A DNA stretch of 64,000 nucleotides from Saprospiraceae bacterium (lineage in GTDB: Bacteria; Bacteroidota; Bacteroidia; Chitinophagales; Saprospiraceae). The stretch is from positions 496,001 to 560,000 of the forward strand of contig CATQHI010000003.1 of NCBI GenBank assembly GCA_958295895.1, given 5' to 3'. The notes under the pieces were generated by a model. The model saw only the letters and a list, made by a program, of their open reading frames with translations, did not search any database and was not told the DNA's origin. The translations under genes were made by a program, and so were the position numbers. How positions within the stretch are numbered: position 1 is the first letter of the stretch; each line of letters starts with the position of its first letter. Below are positions 20,301 through 28,862 of the stretch, piece by piece.

Positions 20301-20833
20301 AGGGTTTCCTTTTTGCGATTCTTATACTTGCTCACCCCGGCGGCCTGCTCGAACATGCGGCGGCGGCTGTTGTCCTTATCGGCCAGGATGTCGTCGACCA
20401 TCCCCAGGGCGATGATAGCGTAGGAGTTGGACCCGATGCCGGTGTCGAGGAAGAGGTTACGGATGTCCTTGAGTCGGCACTGCACGCCGTTGAGCCGGTA
20501 CTCGGAGTCGCCGCTGCGGTAGAGCATACGGGTGATGGTGACCATACTATACTCCGTGGGTAGTAGGTCCTTGTCGTTGGCAAAGGTCAGACTCACGGAG
20601 GCCAGGTTCCCTGCCTTCTTCTGCTTGGTGCCGTTGAAAATGACCGAGGCCATCTTATCGAGTCGCAGCTCGCTACCCTTCTGCTCGCCGAGCACCCAGC
20701 GGATGGCATCGACGATATTGCTCTTGCCGCTGCCGTTGGGCCCTACGATACCGATGACGTCGGCATCGAAGTTGACCACGGTCTGGGTTGCGAAGCTTTT
20801 GAATCCCTTGATGTCGAGTTGCTTCAGCCGCAT
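17270..20833 (-). CDS. smc: Chromosome segregation protein SMC
   Basis: 1187 residues, normal for bacterial SMC. The N-terminal head has KGFKSFATQTVVNF and Walker A GPNGSGKSNIVDA. Long coiled coils (about 170-500 and 660-1000) flank a hinge around residues 500-650 (SLEGFPESIRYL through NFTLTGGSLGLFEG). The C-terminal head has signature LSGGEKTLTATALLFA, Walker B FCIFDEVDAPLDDANI and the D-loop/His-switch region. SMC compacts and resolves chromosomes by DNA loop extrusion with ScpA and ScpB, which are not in the window. The ATG at 20833 lies only 6 nt after a TACCTTCG -7-like box, which suggests a leaderless or very short-leader mRNA. Confidence 0.96.
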   Translation of the reverse strand: MRLKQLDIKGFKSFATQTVVNFDADVIGIVGPNGSGKSNIVDAIRWVLGEQKGSELRLDKMASVIFNGTKQKKAGNLASVSLTFANDKDLLPTEYSMVTITRMLYRSGDSEYRLNGVQCRLKDIRNLFLDTGIGSNSYAIIALGMVDDILADKDNSRRRMFEQAAGVSKYKNRKKETLRKLKNTEDDLDRIEDVLHEIAGQLSSLEKQARRARKYRELRTQYRELSLLLTGIRVEKLRIDQARLQQETTEAEDAYRAVDTKITTLEAQLEEARAKHVDKEKLLGERQRKLNALVGELRELENEKQLLQQRKTFVARQSNQLETELTTAATQLEEQTGEIDQLQQQLSAAVVTQQERETTLQQAQAGLDEVRSGHAGVKSQLDASLRQQQEEERRIFELEKRRAINGNQVQNYRYQIERNTADMADRRGERESLQEALRQLKADEAVREAELGQLEQKEAERRAAITTAETNSEHLQTELGRINRTLDARRNEYTLTKSMIDSLEGFPESIRYLSKQSGWTKDPQLLSDLLLVEPAHRAAIENYLEPYLNYYVVATAAEAVAAIQLLSERQKGKANFFILEAIPAFGTQEPSRNTPPPPPAQPAVALVTVDPPYQPLVDRLLTDVYLVDTEALPDPPLPGQTLLSTDGRYIRRNFTLTGGSLGLFEGKKIGRKKNLQALVKSIKEAETTAAGLEQQLQTERKTLQELRQQRLDRQIQEQQRGLSKLQQQRAGLQARVEGFTRFDTDTTATNERLSGEVETLQLRNTEIEAELAALTQRIDTLRESVSGTDETYRRMSEELSAASARYNQENIRYIQQQNHVKNLERELGFRHNRREEIARQETANRQQLRDLAREARQFEDQEVNLQRNLETLYADKAEYQATLNSAEQAYFAARTSINGMEDQLRRENRQRQDAQVRVNQLKEKLTDVRFRINGVEERLQIEFSLTLPELASIEIEEWIGTVPDLELKVDRLRSRIGNYGEVNPMAVEAYDEMKERHETISGQRDDILAAKDTLVKTIKEIEDTATAQFLDAFDRVRVYFIDVFRSLFTEDDNCDLILLDPEDPLESGIEIVAKPKGKRPQTINQLSGGEKTLTATALLFALYLLKPAPFCIFDEVDAPLDDANIAKFNRIVKKFSRDSQFIIVTHNKLTMEAVDSIYGVYTTEQGGSGVLPVQFTELAGSTAFSAV

Positions 20834-20839
20834 GGCGGG

Positions 20840-20847
20840 CGAAGGTA
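20840..20847 (-). promoter_or_regulatory. Putative -7 box of smc
   Basis: TACCTTCG on the minus strand resembles the TAnnTTTG -7 element with one change. It ends 6 nt before the smc ATG. The same octamer lies upstream of the LysM gene (21749-21742), the M1 peptidase gene (5839-5832) and the ALDH gene (60626-60633). Confidence 0.4.
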
Positions 20848-20860
20848 CGTGTGGCGTCGA

Positions 20861-21712
20861 CTACAGGTGGCGCGTACGCACGTAGAACTCCCGGTCCCGC
20901 ACCCCGAAGGCTTTAACAAGTAGCGGGCTCACCACTACGATCACCCGCGGGTCATAGGCCTGCTCCGGGATGCGGCCCACTACCCGGGCGTAGAGGGTTT
21001 TGCGGCTACGCGGGTCGGTCACCTCTACCAGACTACCGATGGGAGCCGTACGGTGCAGTACCATGAACTTACCCGGATCGCCGCGTTTAGTCCAGGCTGC
21101 CTTACCGTTGGCGGCCTGTAGGGAATTGGCGGCGGCGGCAGCTTCCCACTCGGAGCGCAGCGTATAGTTACGCAGGATGTAGGGGTCTTCGACGCGGCGC
21201 TGGCTATCGCGGGGTACGCCGTCGAGGCGTAGGTAGCCGATCTTGAGCACCTGCCCAGGACTAAGGTGCTGGGGGTCTACCTCGGGATTAAGCTGGCGAA
21301 TAAGCCGGTCGTCGTCCTGATTGAGGGTACGGCGGGTAAGGCCGTAAAGGGTCTCCCCGGGGGCCATGCGGTAGCGAACGGGTACGAACCACGCCACGCT
21401 GTCAGGACTGAAGCTACTGCGGATCGCGGTGGGGGGAATAGCTACGGTGACGCGGGTGCCGGGAGTGTAGCCCTTGCGCAGAGTGGGATTGAGCCGGTAG
21501 ATCTCGTCGAGGGTATGGCCGTAGAAGCGGGCCGCACCGTAAAGCGTTTGGCGGGGGGCCAGGTAGTGGTCGAACAGGAGTAGACCAGAGGCGGGATCGT
21601 GGCGTAGCACGACCGTGTCTCGGGGAAGCAGAAAGTACAAACTATCACCCGTGGCACCGGCGCTGACCGGGAGGCCGAGGGTAAGAAATGCGGCGAAAAT
21701 GTACTGGGTCAC
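20861..21712 (-). CDS. LysM-domain protein with RlpA-like C-terminal domain
   Basis: 283 residues with a signal peptide (MTQYIFAAFLTLGLPVSAGA). Two LysM-like peptidoglycan-binding modules follow: about residues 48-95 (LYGAARFYGHTLDEIYRLNP) and about 115-160 (MAPGETLYGLTRRTLNQDDD, then NPEVDPQHLSPGQVLKIGYL). The C-terminal 80 residues (GSLVEVTDPRSRKTLYARVV, then VVVSPLLVKAFGV) look like the double-psi beta-barrel of RlpA proteins, which acts on or binds cell-wall glycan. A periplasmic cell-wall role is likely; enzymatic activity is not certain. It lies 27 bp upstream of smc, possibly in one transcript. Confidence 0.83.
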   Translation of the reverse strand: MTQYIFAAFLTLGLPVSAGATGDSLYFLLPRDTVVLRHDPASGLLLFDHYLAPRQTLYGAARFYGHTLDEIYRLNPTLRKGYTPGTRVTVAIPPTAIRSSFSPDSVAWFVPVRYRMAPGETLYGLTRRTLNQDDDRLIRQLNPEVDPQHLSPGQVLKIGYLRLDGVPRDSQRRVEDPYILRNYTLRSEWEAAAAANSLQAANGKAAWTKRGDPGKFMVLHRTAPIGSLVEVTDPRSRKTLYARVVGRIPEQAYDPRVIVVVSPLLVKAFGVRDREFYVRTRHL

Positions 21713-21960
21713 AGCAGCGGACGTTGGGACTAAGGCGGGGACGAAGGTACGCCGCGGGGTCCAACCAAATAGGTTTGGCCTTGTTTCCGTAATGTAAGTG
21801 CCCGCAACGGCCGAATATTGTTGGCGTACATCGGCGTTTTGTCAGGCTTTTTTGGCAGTCGCCCCGCACTGGCACAGTTCTTCCCCATAGGTGTTAACTT
21901 TAGGGCCTAGCTGTAGCAACGCGGCACCGCCCGCCTTACTACTAACTCCAATATCATTAA

Positions 21961-24525
21961 ATGCCACATCCTCCACAACGGGAATTTAACCCGGAAATAA
22001 AACAGGCCATGGCCCGGGGCAAACAGGAGGCCGAAAAAATGGGCCACACCTACGTTGGCCCAGAGCACCTACTGCTCGGCGTCCTGAGCATGGGTTCTAG
22101 CCTAGCTACCCGCGTACTGCGGAACCTAGCCGTGGATATTAATGCGCTAGCCGACACGCTCCGTGAGAATATCCAACGCAACGGGGGCGAAACTAGCAGC
22201 CATTCGATCTCTCGGTTACCCTTGAGTGACAAGGCCGACCGGGTGCTCAAGGTCACCTTCCTAGAAGCCAAGGCGCTCAAAACTTCTCAGGTGAGTCCCG
22301 AGCACCTCATTTTATCTATTCTACGCAACAAGGAGCTTCCCGCAACCAAGATCTTGCGGCAGTTCGAGGTAGAATACGAAATCTATAAAGCAGAACTCGA
22401 TTACGTGAAAGACGAAAAAGATTTTACCGAAGACGATACCCTACCGATGAACCAAGCCCCCGGTGCTGGGGAGGAAAGTTTTGAGGATGATGACAGTGGG
22501 CGCGGCGGACAGCGCGGCGGCCGCGGCCAGGGAAATTCTAAATCCCGCACCCCCGTGCTGGATAATTTCGGCCGCGATATCTCCGCCCTGGCCGAGGAAG
22601 ATCGCCTGGACCCCATCATCGGCCGGGAAACCGAGATCGAACGCGTCAGCCAGATCCTGAGCCGGCGCAAAAAGAATAACCCCATCCTGATCGGCGAGCC
22701 CGGCGTGGGTAAGACCGCCATCGTGGAGGGCCTGGCCCTGCGCATCCGCGACCGTAAGGTAAGCCGCACCCTTTTCGACAAGCGCATCGTGATGCTGGAC
22801 CTGGCCGCCCTGGTGGCCGGTACCAAGTACCGCGGACAGTTCGAGGAGCGGATGAAGGCCATCATGACCGAGCTCGAGAAAAGTCGCGACGTGATCCTCT
22901 TCATCGACGAGATCCATACCATCGTGGGTGCCGGCGGTGCTACCGGCTCCCTGGACGCCAGCAACATCTTTAAGCCAGCCCTGGCCCGGGGTGAACTACA
23001 GTGTATCGGCGCCTCCACACTGGATGAGTACCGGCAGCACATTGAAAAAGATGGAGCACTCGACCGCCGCTTCCAGAAGGTACTTGTCAACCCGCCGAGC
23101 GCCGACGAGGCCGTACACATCCTCAATAACATCAAGCCGAAGTACGAGGAGTTCCACAACGTGGACTACTCCGACGATGCCATCGAAGCCTGCGTGAAAC
23201 TGAGCGACCGGTACATCACCGACCGCTTCCTGCCCGATAAGGCCATCGACGTGCTCGATGAGGTAGGGGCCCGTACCCACCTGAAGAACATCACCGTTCC
23301 GGCCCACATCGAAGAGGTAGAGGCCAAGATCGAAGAGGTCAAGGAACAGAAGAACTCTGCGGTCAAAAACCAGCAGTATGAGCGTGCCGCCGACCTACGC
23401 GACCAGGAATCCAAGTTGCAGCGCAGCCTGGAGGACGCCAAAAAGCAGTGGGAAGAAGAAGCCAAAACCAAGCGGTACCCGGTAGGCGAAGAAGATATTG
23501 CCGAGGTAGTCAGCATGATGACCGGTATTCCCGTCCGCCGGGTAGCCCAGAACGAGAGCAAAAAACTCGTGGGCATGGAAAGCGACCTACAGGCCGCGAT
23601 CATTGGGCAGGACAACGCCATCACCAAGGTGACCAAGGCCATCCAGCGTAACCGCGTCGGCCTCAAGGATCCCAGCAAGCCCATTGGCACCTTCATCTTC
23701 CTCGGCCCTACCGGGGTAGGTAAGACGGAGCTCGCCAAGGCCCTGGCCCGCTACATCTTCGACAGCGAGGAGAGCCTGATTCGTATTGACATGTCGGAGT
23801 ACATGGAGAAATTCAGCGTCAGCCGTCTCATCGGAGCGCCTCCGGGCTACGTGGGTTACGAAGAAGGCGGACAGCTTACCGAAAAGGTACGCCGTAAGCC
23901 CTACAGCGTGATCCTGCTCGACGAGATCGAGAAAGCCCACCCCGATGTGTACAACATCCTGCTGCAGGTGCTCGACGACGGCCAGCTCACGGACGGCATG
24001 GGTCGTAAGGTGGACTTCAAAAACACCATGATCATCATGACCTCTAACATCGGGGTCCGCCAGTTGAAGGACTTCGGCCAGGGCGTAGGTTTTGCCACTA
24101 AGGCCCGCACGGAGAATGCCGAGGAAAACTCTAAGGCGGTGATCAACAACGCGTTGAAGCGCACCTTCTCGCCCGAGTTCCTCAACCGGATCGACGACGT
24201 AGTGATCTTCAATAGCCTGGGGCAGGAGGAGATCTTTAAGATCATCGACATCGCCCTCAGCGATCTGTACAAGCGCCTGAACGGACTAGAGTTCAGCCTG
24301 AAGCTGGACGAGGCCGCGAAGAAATTTGTAGCCGAGAAGGGTTTCGATCCGCAGTTCGGTGCCCGCCCGCTTCACCGTGCGATTCAGAAGTACATCGAAG
24401 ACCCGCTTGCGGAATTCATCCTCAACAACAATCCCGAGACCGGTGCCCACCTGATGGCGAAGATGAATGAGTCCGCCGATGGGCTGGTGATCGAGCAGCA
24501 GGAGGCCGTGGCTTCCGAAGAGTAG
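21961..24525 (+). CDS. clpC: ATP-dependent Clp protease ATP-binding subunit ClpC
   Basis: 854 residues, a full-length class I Clp/Hsp100 ATPase that unfolds proteins for ClpP. Order: Clp N-domain (residues 1-150, [14 protein letters not shown] and [11 protein letters not shown]), AAA1 with Walker [10 protein letters not shown] and Walker [17 protein letters not shown], a middle UVR-type segment ([19 protein letters not shown]) that marks ClpC rather than ClpB, AAA2 with [15 protein letters not shown] and [16 protein letters not shown], and a C-terminal D2-small domain. A Gly/Arg-rich linker (about residues 178-190) joins the N-domain and AAA1. A weak -7-like TAACTTTA lies at 21895-21902. No clpP is in the window. 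Confidence 0.95.
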   Translation: MPHPPQREFNPEIKQAMARGKQEAEKMGHTYVGPEHLLLGVLSMGSSLATRVLRNLAVDINALADTLRENIQRNGGETSSHSISRLPLSDKADRVLKVTFLEAKALKTSQVSPEHLILSILRNKELPATKILRQFEVEYEIYKAELDYVKDEKDFTEDDTLPMNQAPGAGEESFEDDDSGRGGQRGGRGQGNSKSRTPVLDNFGRDISALAEEDRLDPIIGRETEIERVSQILSRRKKNNPILIGEPGVGKTAIVEGLALRIRDRKVSRTLFDKRIVMLDLAALVAGTKYRGQFEERMKAIMTELEKSRDVILFIDEIHTIVGAGGATGSLDASNIFKPALARGELQCIGASTLDEYRQHIEKDGALDRRFQKVLVNPPSADEAVHILNNIKPKYEEFHNVDYSDDAIEACVKLSDRYITDRFLPDKAIDVLDEVGARTHLKNITVPAHIEEVEAKIEEVKEQKNSAVKNQQYERAADLRDQESKLQRSLEDAKKQWEEEAKTKRYPVGEEDIAEVVSMMTGIPVRRVAQNESKKLVGMESDLQAAIIGQDNAITKVTKAIQRNRVGLKDPSKPIGTFIFLGPTGVGKTELAKALARYIFDSEESLIRIDMSEYMEKFSVSRLIGAPPGYVGYEEGGQLTEKVRRKPYSVILLDEIEKAHPDVYNILLQVLDDGQLTDGMGRKVDFKNTMIIMTSNIGVRQLKDFGQGVGFATKARTENAEENSKAVINNALKRTFSPEFLNRIDDVVIFNSLGQEEIFKIIDIALSDLYKRLNGLEFSLKLDEAAKKFVAEKGFDPQFGARPLHRAIQKYIEDPLAEFILNNNPETGAHLMAKMNESADGLVIEQQEAVASEE

Positions 24526-24544
24526 TCTCCGGTCGTCTGCCGAC

Positions 24545-24575
24545 TTAACCACTAGTTCAAACAATTTTACCTTTA
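24545..24575 (+). promoter_or_regulatory. Putative infC promoter
   Basis: TTA at 24545-24547 and TACCTTTA at 24568-24575 are separated by 20 nt, near the Bacteroidota TTG-N20-TAnnTTTG pattern, 34 nt before the infC start. Two positions differ from consensus. Confidence 0.4.
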
Positions 24576-24609
24576 CCCCCTTACATTTCTATCACACAAC
24601 ACCAAGCTA

Positions 24610-25239
24610 TTGGCTAAGAGAAGAGGCGGCGGCCGCAATCGTTACGTACGCAGAGAAGAACCCACCCCCCAATTCCGCATCAACGATATGATCCGGGTAC
24701 CCGAGGTACGCCTCGTAGGCGATAACCTGGAGCAAATCGGCGAGCAGCTCGGCCGGAAGGTCGAGAGCGGTGTATTCGATATTCGTGAGCTTAAAGGATG
24801 GGGCCGCGACCTCGGACTCGATCTCGTGGAGATCAGCCCGAACGCCAGTCCGCCGGTAGTGCGTCTAACGGATTACAAGAAGTTCCTTTACGAGAAGAAA
24901 CGTAAGGAAAAAGAGATCCGTAGCAAAGCAGTTAAGACCGTCATCAAAGAGGTCCGCTTCGGGCCCAATACCGACGATCACGACTTTGAGTTCAAGGTAC
25001 GCCACGCCCGTGGCTTCCTGGAAGACGGGGCCAAGGTAAAAGCATACGTACACTTCCGCGGCCGTTCGATCGTCTTCAAGGACCGGGGGGAGCTGCTGCT
25101 GCTACGCTTCATGAAGGAGCTCGAGGACCTGGGTGCAGCGGAGGCCATGCCGAAGATGGAGGGCCGCCGCATGAACGTCATCATCAGTCCGAAGAAGGTA
25201 CAAAAGAAGTCGAAGTCTAAAGCAGAAAACGACGCCTAA
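24610..25239 (+). CDS. infC: Translation initiation factor IF-3
   Basis: 209 residues. IF-3 binds the 30S subunit, prevents premature 50S joining and checks the start codon. The N-terminal domain has FRINDMIRVPEVRLVGDN and LDLVEISPNASPPVVRLTDYKKF; the linker is Lys-rich; the C-terminal domain has EVRFGPNTDDHDFEFKVRHA and RRMNVIISPKK. The gene has no ATG. The family N-terminus (AKRRGGGRNRYVR) is reached only from the TTG at 24610, so a rare start codon is used, as expected for an IF-3 gene that regulates its own translation. A strong terminator follows. The usual partners rpmI and rplT are absent. Confidence 0.95.
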   Translation: MAKRRGGGRNRYVRREEPTPQFRINDMIRVPEVRLVGDNLEQIGEQLGRKVESGVFDIRELKGWGRDLGLDLVEISPNASPPVVRLTDYKKFLYEKKRKEKEIRSKAVKTVIKEVRFGPNTDDHDFEFKVRHARGFLEDGAKVKAYVHFRGRSIVFKDRGELLLLRFMKELEDLGAAEAMPKMEGRRMNVIISPKKVQKKSKSKAENDA

Positions 25240-25258
25240 CGTATTACGATGACTTACT

Positions 25259-25297
25259 GACGCCCATCCGATCGCTTCGGATGGGCGTCGGTGTTTT
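25259..25297 (+). terminator. Rho-independent terminator after infC
   Basis: A perfect 13-bp stem (GACGCCCATCCGA at 25259-25271 with TCGGATGGGCGTC at 25277-25289) has a 5-nt loop and is followed by GGTGTTTTA. It separates infC from engB. Confidence 0.85.
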
Positions 25298-25320
25298 ATA
25301 GCGTCTGAGAGCTAGCCCCC

Positions 25321-25944
25321 ATGGCACAAATCAAAACCAGCACCTTCGCCTCCAGCCATGCCCGCGTGGTGCAAACCCCACAGGACGGTCGGCCGGAATT
25401 TGCCTTCATCGGTCGTAGCAATGTCGGCAAGAGCAGCCTCATCAATATGCTGGTTGGACGTAAGGAAATGGCTCACACCAGTGGTAAGCCGGGTAAAACT
25501 CAGCTCATTAACTACTTTCTCATCAACCACAGCTGGTACCTGACTGACCTGCCCGGTTACGGCTACGCGGTGCAGAGTAAAAAGACCCGCGGTAAGTGGG
25601 AGGCCCGCACGGAGAAGTACTTCCTGAACCGGCAGACGCTAGTTGCCGCCTTCGTCCTCATCGATAGCAACGTGCCGCCCCAGGCCATCGACCTCGAGTT
25701 CGTCAACTGGCTTGGAGAGCACGGCGTACCCTTCGTACTGGCCTTCACCAAAACGGATCGGAAGAAAAGCCGGCAGGGAGGCAGCGTAGATGCCTTTAAG
25801 TCCGAACTCCTCAAAAGCTGGGAAGAGTTGCCCCCAATCTTTCTGACCAGCGCAACCAGGGAAACCGGCCGCGAAGAAATACTGGAGTTCATAGAAACTA
25901 CCCTGCTCTCCCTCCCCTGGCCCTTCTACGGAGAGCCGAATTGA
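25321..25944 (+). CDS. engB: Ribosome biogenesis GTP-binding protein YihA/YsxC/EngB
   Basis: 207 residues of the EngB GTPase family, needed for late assembly of the 50S ribosomal subunit. Motifs are G1 GRSNVGKSS, the switch I threonine in TSGKPGKTQ, G3 DLPGYGYA, G4 TKTD and G5 TSA. The C-terminus ends shortly after the GTPase domain, as usual. It starts at the ATG at 25321, 24 bp after the infC terminator. It may be followed on the same transcript by the acyltransferase gene, although a TACCTTTG box at 25958 suggests a separate promoter there. Confidence 0.95.
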   Translation: MAQIKTSTFASSHARVVQTPQDGRPEFAFIGRSNVGKSSLINMLVGRKEMAHTSGKPGKTQLINYFLINHSWYLTDLPGYGYAVQSKKTRGKWEARTEKYFLNRQTLVAAFVLIDSNVPPQAIDLEFVNWLGEHGVPFVLAFTKTDRKKSRQGGSVDAFKSELLKSWEELPPIFLTSATRETGREEILEFIETTLLSLPWPFYGEPN

Positions 25945-25957
25945 TGGCTCTGACCGC

Positions 25958-25965
25958 TACCTTTG
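25958..25965 (+). promoter_or_regulatory. -7 box upstream of the acyltransferase gene
   Basis: TACCTTTG followed by C matches TAnnTTTG, 34 nt before the ATG at 26000. No TTG is at the ideal -33 distance. Confidence 0.45.
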
Positions 25966-25999
25966 CCTCCTTTGCCGAATTATGGTAATTTAACGGACC

Positions 26000-27757
26000 A
26001 TGAGTGCTAACCCTACCGAAACTCTCCTACCCCCACCCGACTTCGAGCGGGAGGGAAAGCGGTACGACCATACCGCGCCGGAGATCCAGGATTGGGCCAT
26101 TTATAAGCTAAGCGAAGACCGCGAGCAATTCGTCAATATTCTAGAGGCCGCTAGCTGTCAGCGCATCCAGCAGGAAAGTGGCGATGCGCTACCGGACGTA
26201 CTCAGTAAGACCATATTCAGCGAGCAGGAACGTACCCGCACCGAGCCCTGGAAGGTAGACCCCCCCCAGGAACGTGCCTACTGGAAGCGCCTAGCTAAAA
26301 TGCTGGCGACGAAGAGCCTGGACGAGGACGAACCCACCACCGCCGAGCAGGCCGCCAAAACTATCCTGCGCCGGATCGTAAGTCGCTACGCCGAGGAAAT
26401 CGTCGGCACTTTCAAAATCCCCACCTTTCGCTTCGCCCGGCGTTTCCTGACCTTCTTTTTCGGCCGCCTGCTGAATGCCGCCAGCGGCCGCACCTTCACC
26501 AGCCTATTTTCTAAAAAGGTCCTGTTGCAGGAAAAGCTCATCGTGCGGGGATACGTCGAGCAGGTACGTGAGCTGAGCAAACTGGGCACCGTGGTAGTGG
26601 TACCCACCCACTTCAGTAACCTCGATAGCATCCTAATCGGCTACGCTCTGGATCAGGTGGCGGGCCTTCCCGCCATGTCCTTCGGCGCCGGTCTGAACCT
26701 ATACAATACCGGCTACACCGCCTACTTCATGAACCGCCTGGGGGCCTACCGCGTCGATCGCCGCAAGCGCAACCCCATCTACATGACTACGCTGAAAACG
26801 ATGAGCAAGCTACTCATCCAGCGGGGGGTGCCCTCCCTGTTCTTCCCCGGAGGCACCCGCTCGCGTAGTGGGGAGTTGGAGACAAAACTCAAGCTGGGAT
26901 TACTAGGCACCGCCGTCGAAGCCCAGCGCGCACGCTACCAGCAGGGGCGCAACGACAAGGTATTCATCGTGCCGGTCATCCTGAGTTACCCCTTCGTACT
27001 CGAGGCGCAGTTCCTGATCGAACAACACCTGCGCAGCGAGGGCCAGGACCGGTACATCAAGGCCAAGGACAGCTTTCACTCCCTACGTAGCATCCTCAAG
27101 TTTGTGTGGGGAGTATTCAGTAAGGGTAACCAGATCACCATCTCGCTGGGGCAACCCCTGGATGTCGTGGGTAATCGCGTAGATGTCCAGGGCAAAAGCT
27201 ACGCCCTCAGCGGAAGACACGTCAGTACCCGCGAGTATTTTCGCGATCAGCACGGTACGATCAACAAGGACCTGCAGCGCGAAAGCGAGTATACCCGCCT
27301 ACTCGCCAACCGCATCGTAGAGCGTTATCACGCCGATGGCATCGTCCTACCCAGCCACCTGGTCAGCTACGCCGCTTTTGCCATGCTCGAGCGCACGTTC
27401 ATCAAGGACGACCTGTACGCTATTCTACGACTCCCCGCCGAGGATTTCTACTTCCGCAAGGATGCCCTGGTCAAGGTAGTGACCCAAATCCGCGACCGAC
27501 TACTGGCTATGGAACTGGAGGGTAAGGCCAAGGTCTCCAGTGAGCTCCGTGAGACGCCCGACCGCATCCTCGCCCACGCCATCGACAGCATCGGCAACTA
27601 CCACATAGATAAGCCGCTACACTACGATACCAGGGGGCGGCTGATCAGCGACAACTTCTCCCTCCTCTACTATTACCACAACCGCCTGGCCACTTACCGC
27701 CTCAAGGGTAAGGTGCGCTGGCCTAAAGAGATGATCGGGGACGAGCGAAGGGAGTGA
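26000..27757 (+). CDS. PlsB-like glycerol-3-phosphate acyltransferase
   Basis: 585 residues. The central acyltransferase domain has motif I THFSNLDS (the HX4D catalytic pair), motif II GAYRVDRRKRNP, motif III LFFPGGTRSRSGE and the motif IV region FIVPVILSYPFVLE. The long N- and C-terminal helical extensions match PlsB-type sn-glycerol-3-phosphate 1-acyltransferases rather than short PlsC enzymes. It should catalyse the first step of phospholipid synthesis at the inner membrane. Motif III has Gly where PlsC enzymes have Glu (FPEGTR), as in PlsB. Its 3' end overlaps the deoxynucleoside kinase gene by 35 bp on the opposite strand. Confidence 0.85.
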   Translation: MSANPTETLLPPPDFEREGKRYDHTAPEIQDWAIYKLSEDREQFVNILEAASCQRIQQESGDALPDVLSKTIFSEQERTRTEPWKVDPPQERAYWKRLAKMLATKSLDEDEPTTAEQAAKTILRRIVSRYAEEIVGTFKIPTFRFARRFLTFFFGRLLNAASGRTFTSLFSKKVLLQEKLIVRGYVEQVRELSKLGTVVVVPTHFSNLDSILIGYALDQVAGLPAMSFGAGLNLYNTGYTAYFMNRLGAYRVDRRKRNPIYMTTLKTMSKLLIQRGVPSLFFPGGTRSRSGELETKLKLGLLGTAVEAQRARYQQGRNDKVFIVPVILSYPFVLEAQFLIEQHLRSEGQDRYIKAKDSFHSLRSILKFVWGVFSKGNQITISLGQPLDVVGNRVDVQGKSYALSGRHVSTREYFRDQHGTINKDLQRESEYTRLLANRIVERYHADGIVLPSHLVSYAAFAMLERTFIKDDLYAILRLPAEDFYFRKDALVKVVTQIRDRLLAMELEGKAKVSSELRETPDRILAHAIDSIGNYHIDKPLHYDTRGRLISDNFSLLYYYHNRLATYRLKGKVRWPKEMIGDERRE

Positions 27758-28385
27758 CCGTGTGCATTCCCGGAGCGTAGTTGCGCTGGGTGACCAACTG
27801 CACGAGGCGGTCGTACGCTCCGGCTTCCGTGAAATCGGTATCCCCCACATCAAGCACCACCACCGGCAGCTGGGGCACCGACCGAAAGTAGCGGAAGTAC
27901 GCTGACTGAACCGATGCCAGGTAGGCATCCGTTATACCGACCTCGAAGGGTCGACCCCGCCGCCGAATATTCGCCTGAAGTGCCGCCACCGGCCGGTGCA
28001 GGTATACCACCAGGTCAGGGTCCGGGAAGCCGGCATCCATCACGGAAAACAGCCGGTTGAATAGCCGAAACTCCTGTTCCGAGAGGCTGTTGCGCGCAAA
28101 GAGCAGGGTTTTTACGAATAGGTAATCAGCCACCGTGCCCGCCTGCGTAAACAGTTCGCGGTGGGCCAGCTCCGCCTCCAACTGCTTATGTCGCTCGGCC
28201 ATAAAGAATAGCTCGACCGGAAAGGCGTAGCGAGCGGAGTCCTTATAGAAGAGAGGTAGGAAAGGATTGTCGGTAAACTGCTCGAGAATCAACCGGCGAC
28301 CGAACTGCGCGGCCAGCCGCTCGGCCAGCGTCGTCTTACCGGCTCCGATATTGCCCTCGATCACGGTAAAGGGGGGAAGCGTCAT
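27723..28385 (-). CDS. Deoxynucleoside kinase
   Basis: 220 residues. The P-loop is GNIGAGKTTLAERLA. The dNK family features continue with LEQFTDNPFLPLFYKD, the FFMAERHKQL helix, and DLVVYLHRP plus the basic lid region IRRRGRPFE. It phosphorylates deoxynucleosides for salvage; the base preference is not predictable here. It is divergent from folK with only 15 bp between the start codons, an arrangement I associate with other Bacteroidota. It starts at the ATG at 28385. Confidence 0.9.
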   Translation of the reverse strand: MTLPPFTVIEGNIGAGKTTLAERLAAQFGRRLILEQFTDNPFLPLFYKDSARYAFPVELFFMAERHKQLEAELAHRELFTQAGTVADYLFVKTLLFARNSLSEQEFRLFNRLFSVMDAGFPDPDLVVYLHRPVAALQANIRRRGRPFEVGITDAYLASVQSAYFRYFRSVPQLPVVVLDVGDTDFTEAGAYDRLVQLVTQRNYAPGMHTVTPFARPRSSL

Positions 28386-28388
28386 ACG

Positions 28389-28396
28389 TACTTTTG
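28389..28396 (+). promoter_or_regulatory. -7 box directly before folK
   Basis: TACTTTTG matches TAnnTTTG and ends 4 nt before the folK ATG, so a transcript from it would start at or next to the start codon. Confidence 0.45.
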
Positions 28397-28400
28397 GGGA

Positions 28401-28862
28401 ATGGCAAAACTAACCCTCTCGCTCGGATCGAACCTCGGCGCACGCAGCGACTTGTTGGCCGCCGCCCGCGGGGCGATCGACCTCCGCTTGGGGACCATCA
28501 CCTACCGGAGTGCAATCATTGAGACCAGGGCCTGGGGAAATACCCACCAAGCTGACTTTCTCAATCAGCTCGTAATCTGCACTTTACGTCCTTTTGGCCA
28601 ATCTGCTATTGACCCTACTTATCTGCACCGTCTCCTGGATACCACGCAGTCGATCGAGGCTCAGTTAGGGCGAGTGCGCGATCAGCCCTGGGGGCCGAGA
28701 ACCATTGACATCGACCTCATCTTTCTGAATGATATCCGCTACGAAGACTACCGCCTTAGCCTCCCCCACCCCTGGTGGCGGCAGCGAGCCTTCGTGACCG
28801 ATTTGCTACCCCCCGGATTCGATCCGTACCTCCGTATTTTCGATCCGGCTCAGCTCGGGTAG
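28401..28862 (+). CDS. folK: 2-amino-4-hydroxy-6-hydroxymethyldihydropteridine diphosphokinase
   Basis: 153 residues of HPPK, the folate-pathway enzyme that transfers pyrophosphate from ATP to 6-hydroxymethyl-dihydropterin. Diagnostic features are the N-terminal LSLGSNLGARSDLL, FLNQLVICT, and the signature GPRTIDIDLIFLNDIRY, followed by LPHPWWRQRAFVTDLL. It is somewhat shorter and more divergent than typical HPPK but keeps the catalytic Asp pair. Its 3' end overlaps the DUF6503-like gene on the other strand by 57 bp. Confidence 0.93.
   Translation: MAKLTLSLGSNLGARSDLLAAARGAIDLRLGTITYRSAIIETRAWGNTHQADFLNQLVICTLRPFGQSAIDPTYLHRLLDTTQSIEAQLGRVRDQPWGPRTIDIDLIFLNDIRYEDYRLSLPHPWWRQRAFVTDLLPPGFDPYLRIFDPAQLG

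Noticed and set aside
21421-21470. Partial repeat match GACGCGGGTGC near 21449
   Set aside because: Only the half of the consensus is present; too short to separate from chance in GC-rich DNA.
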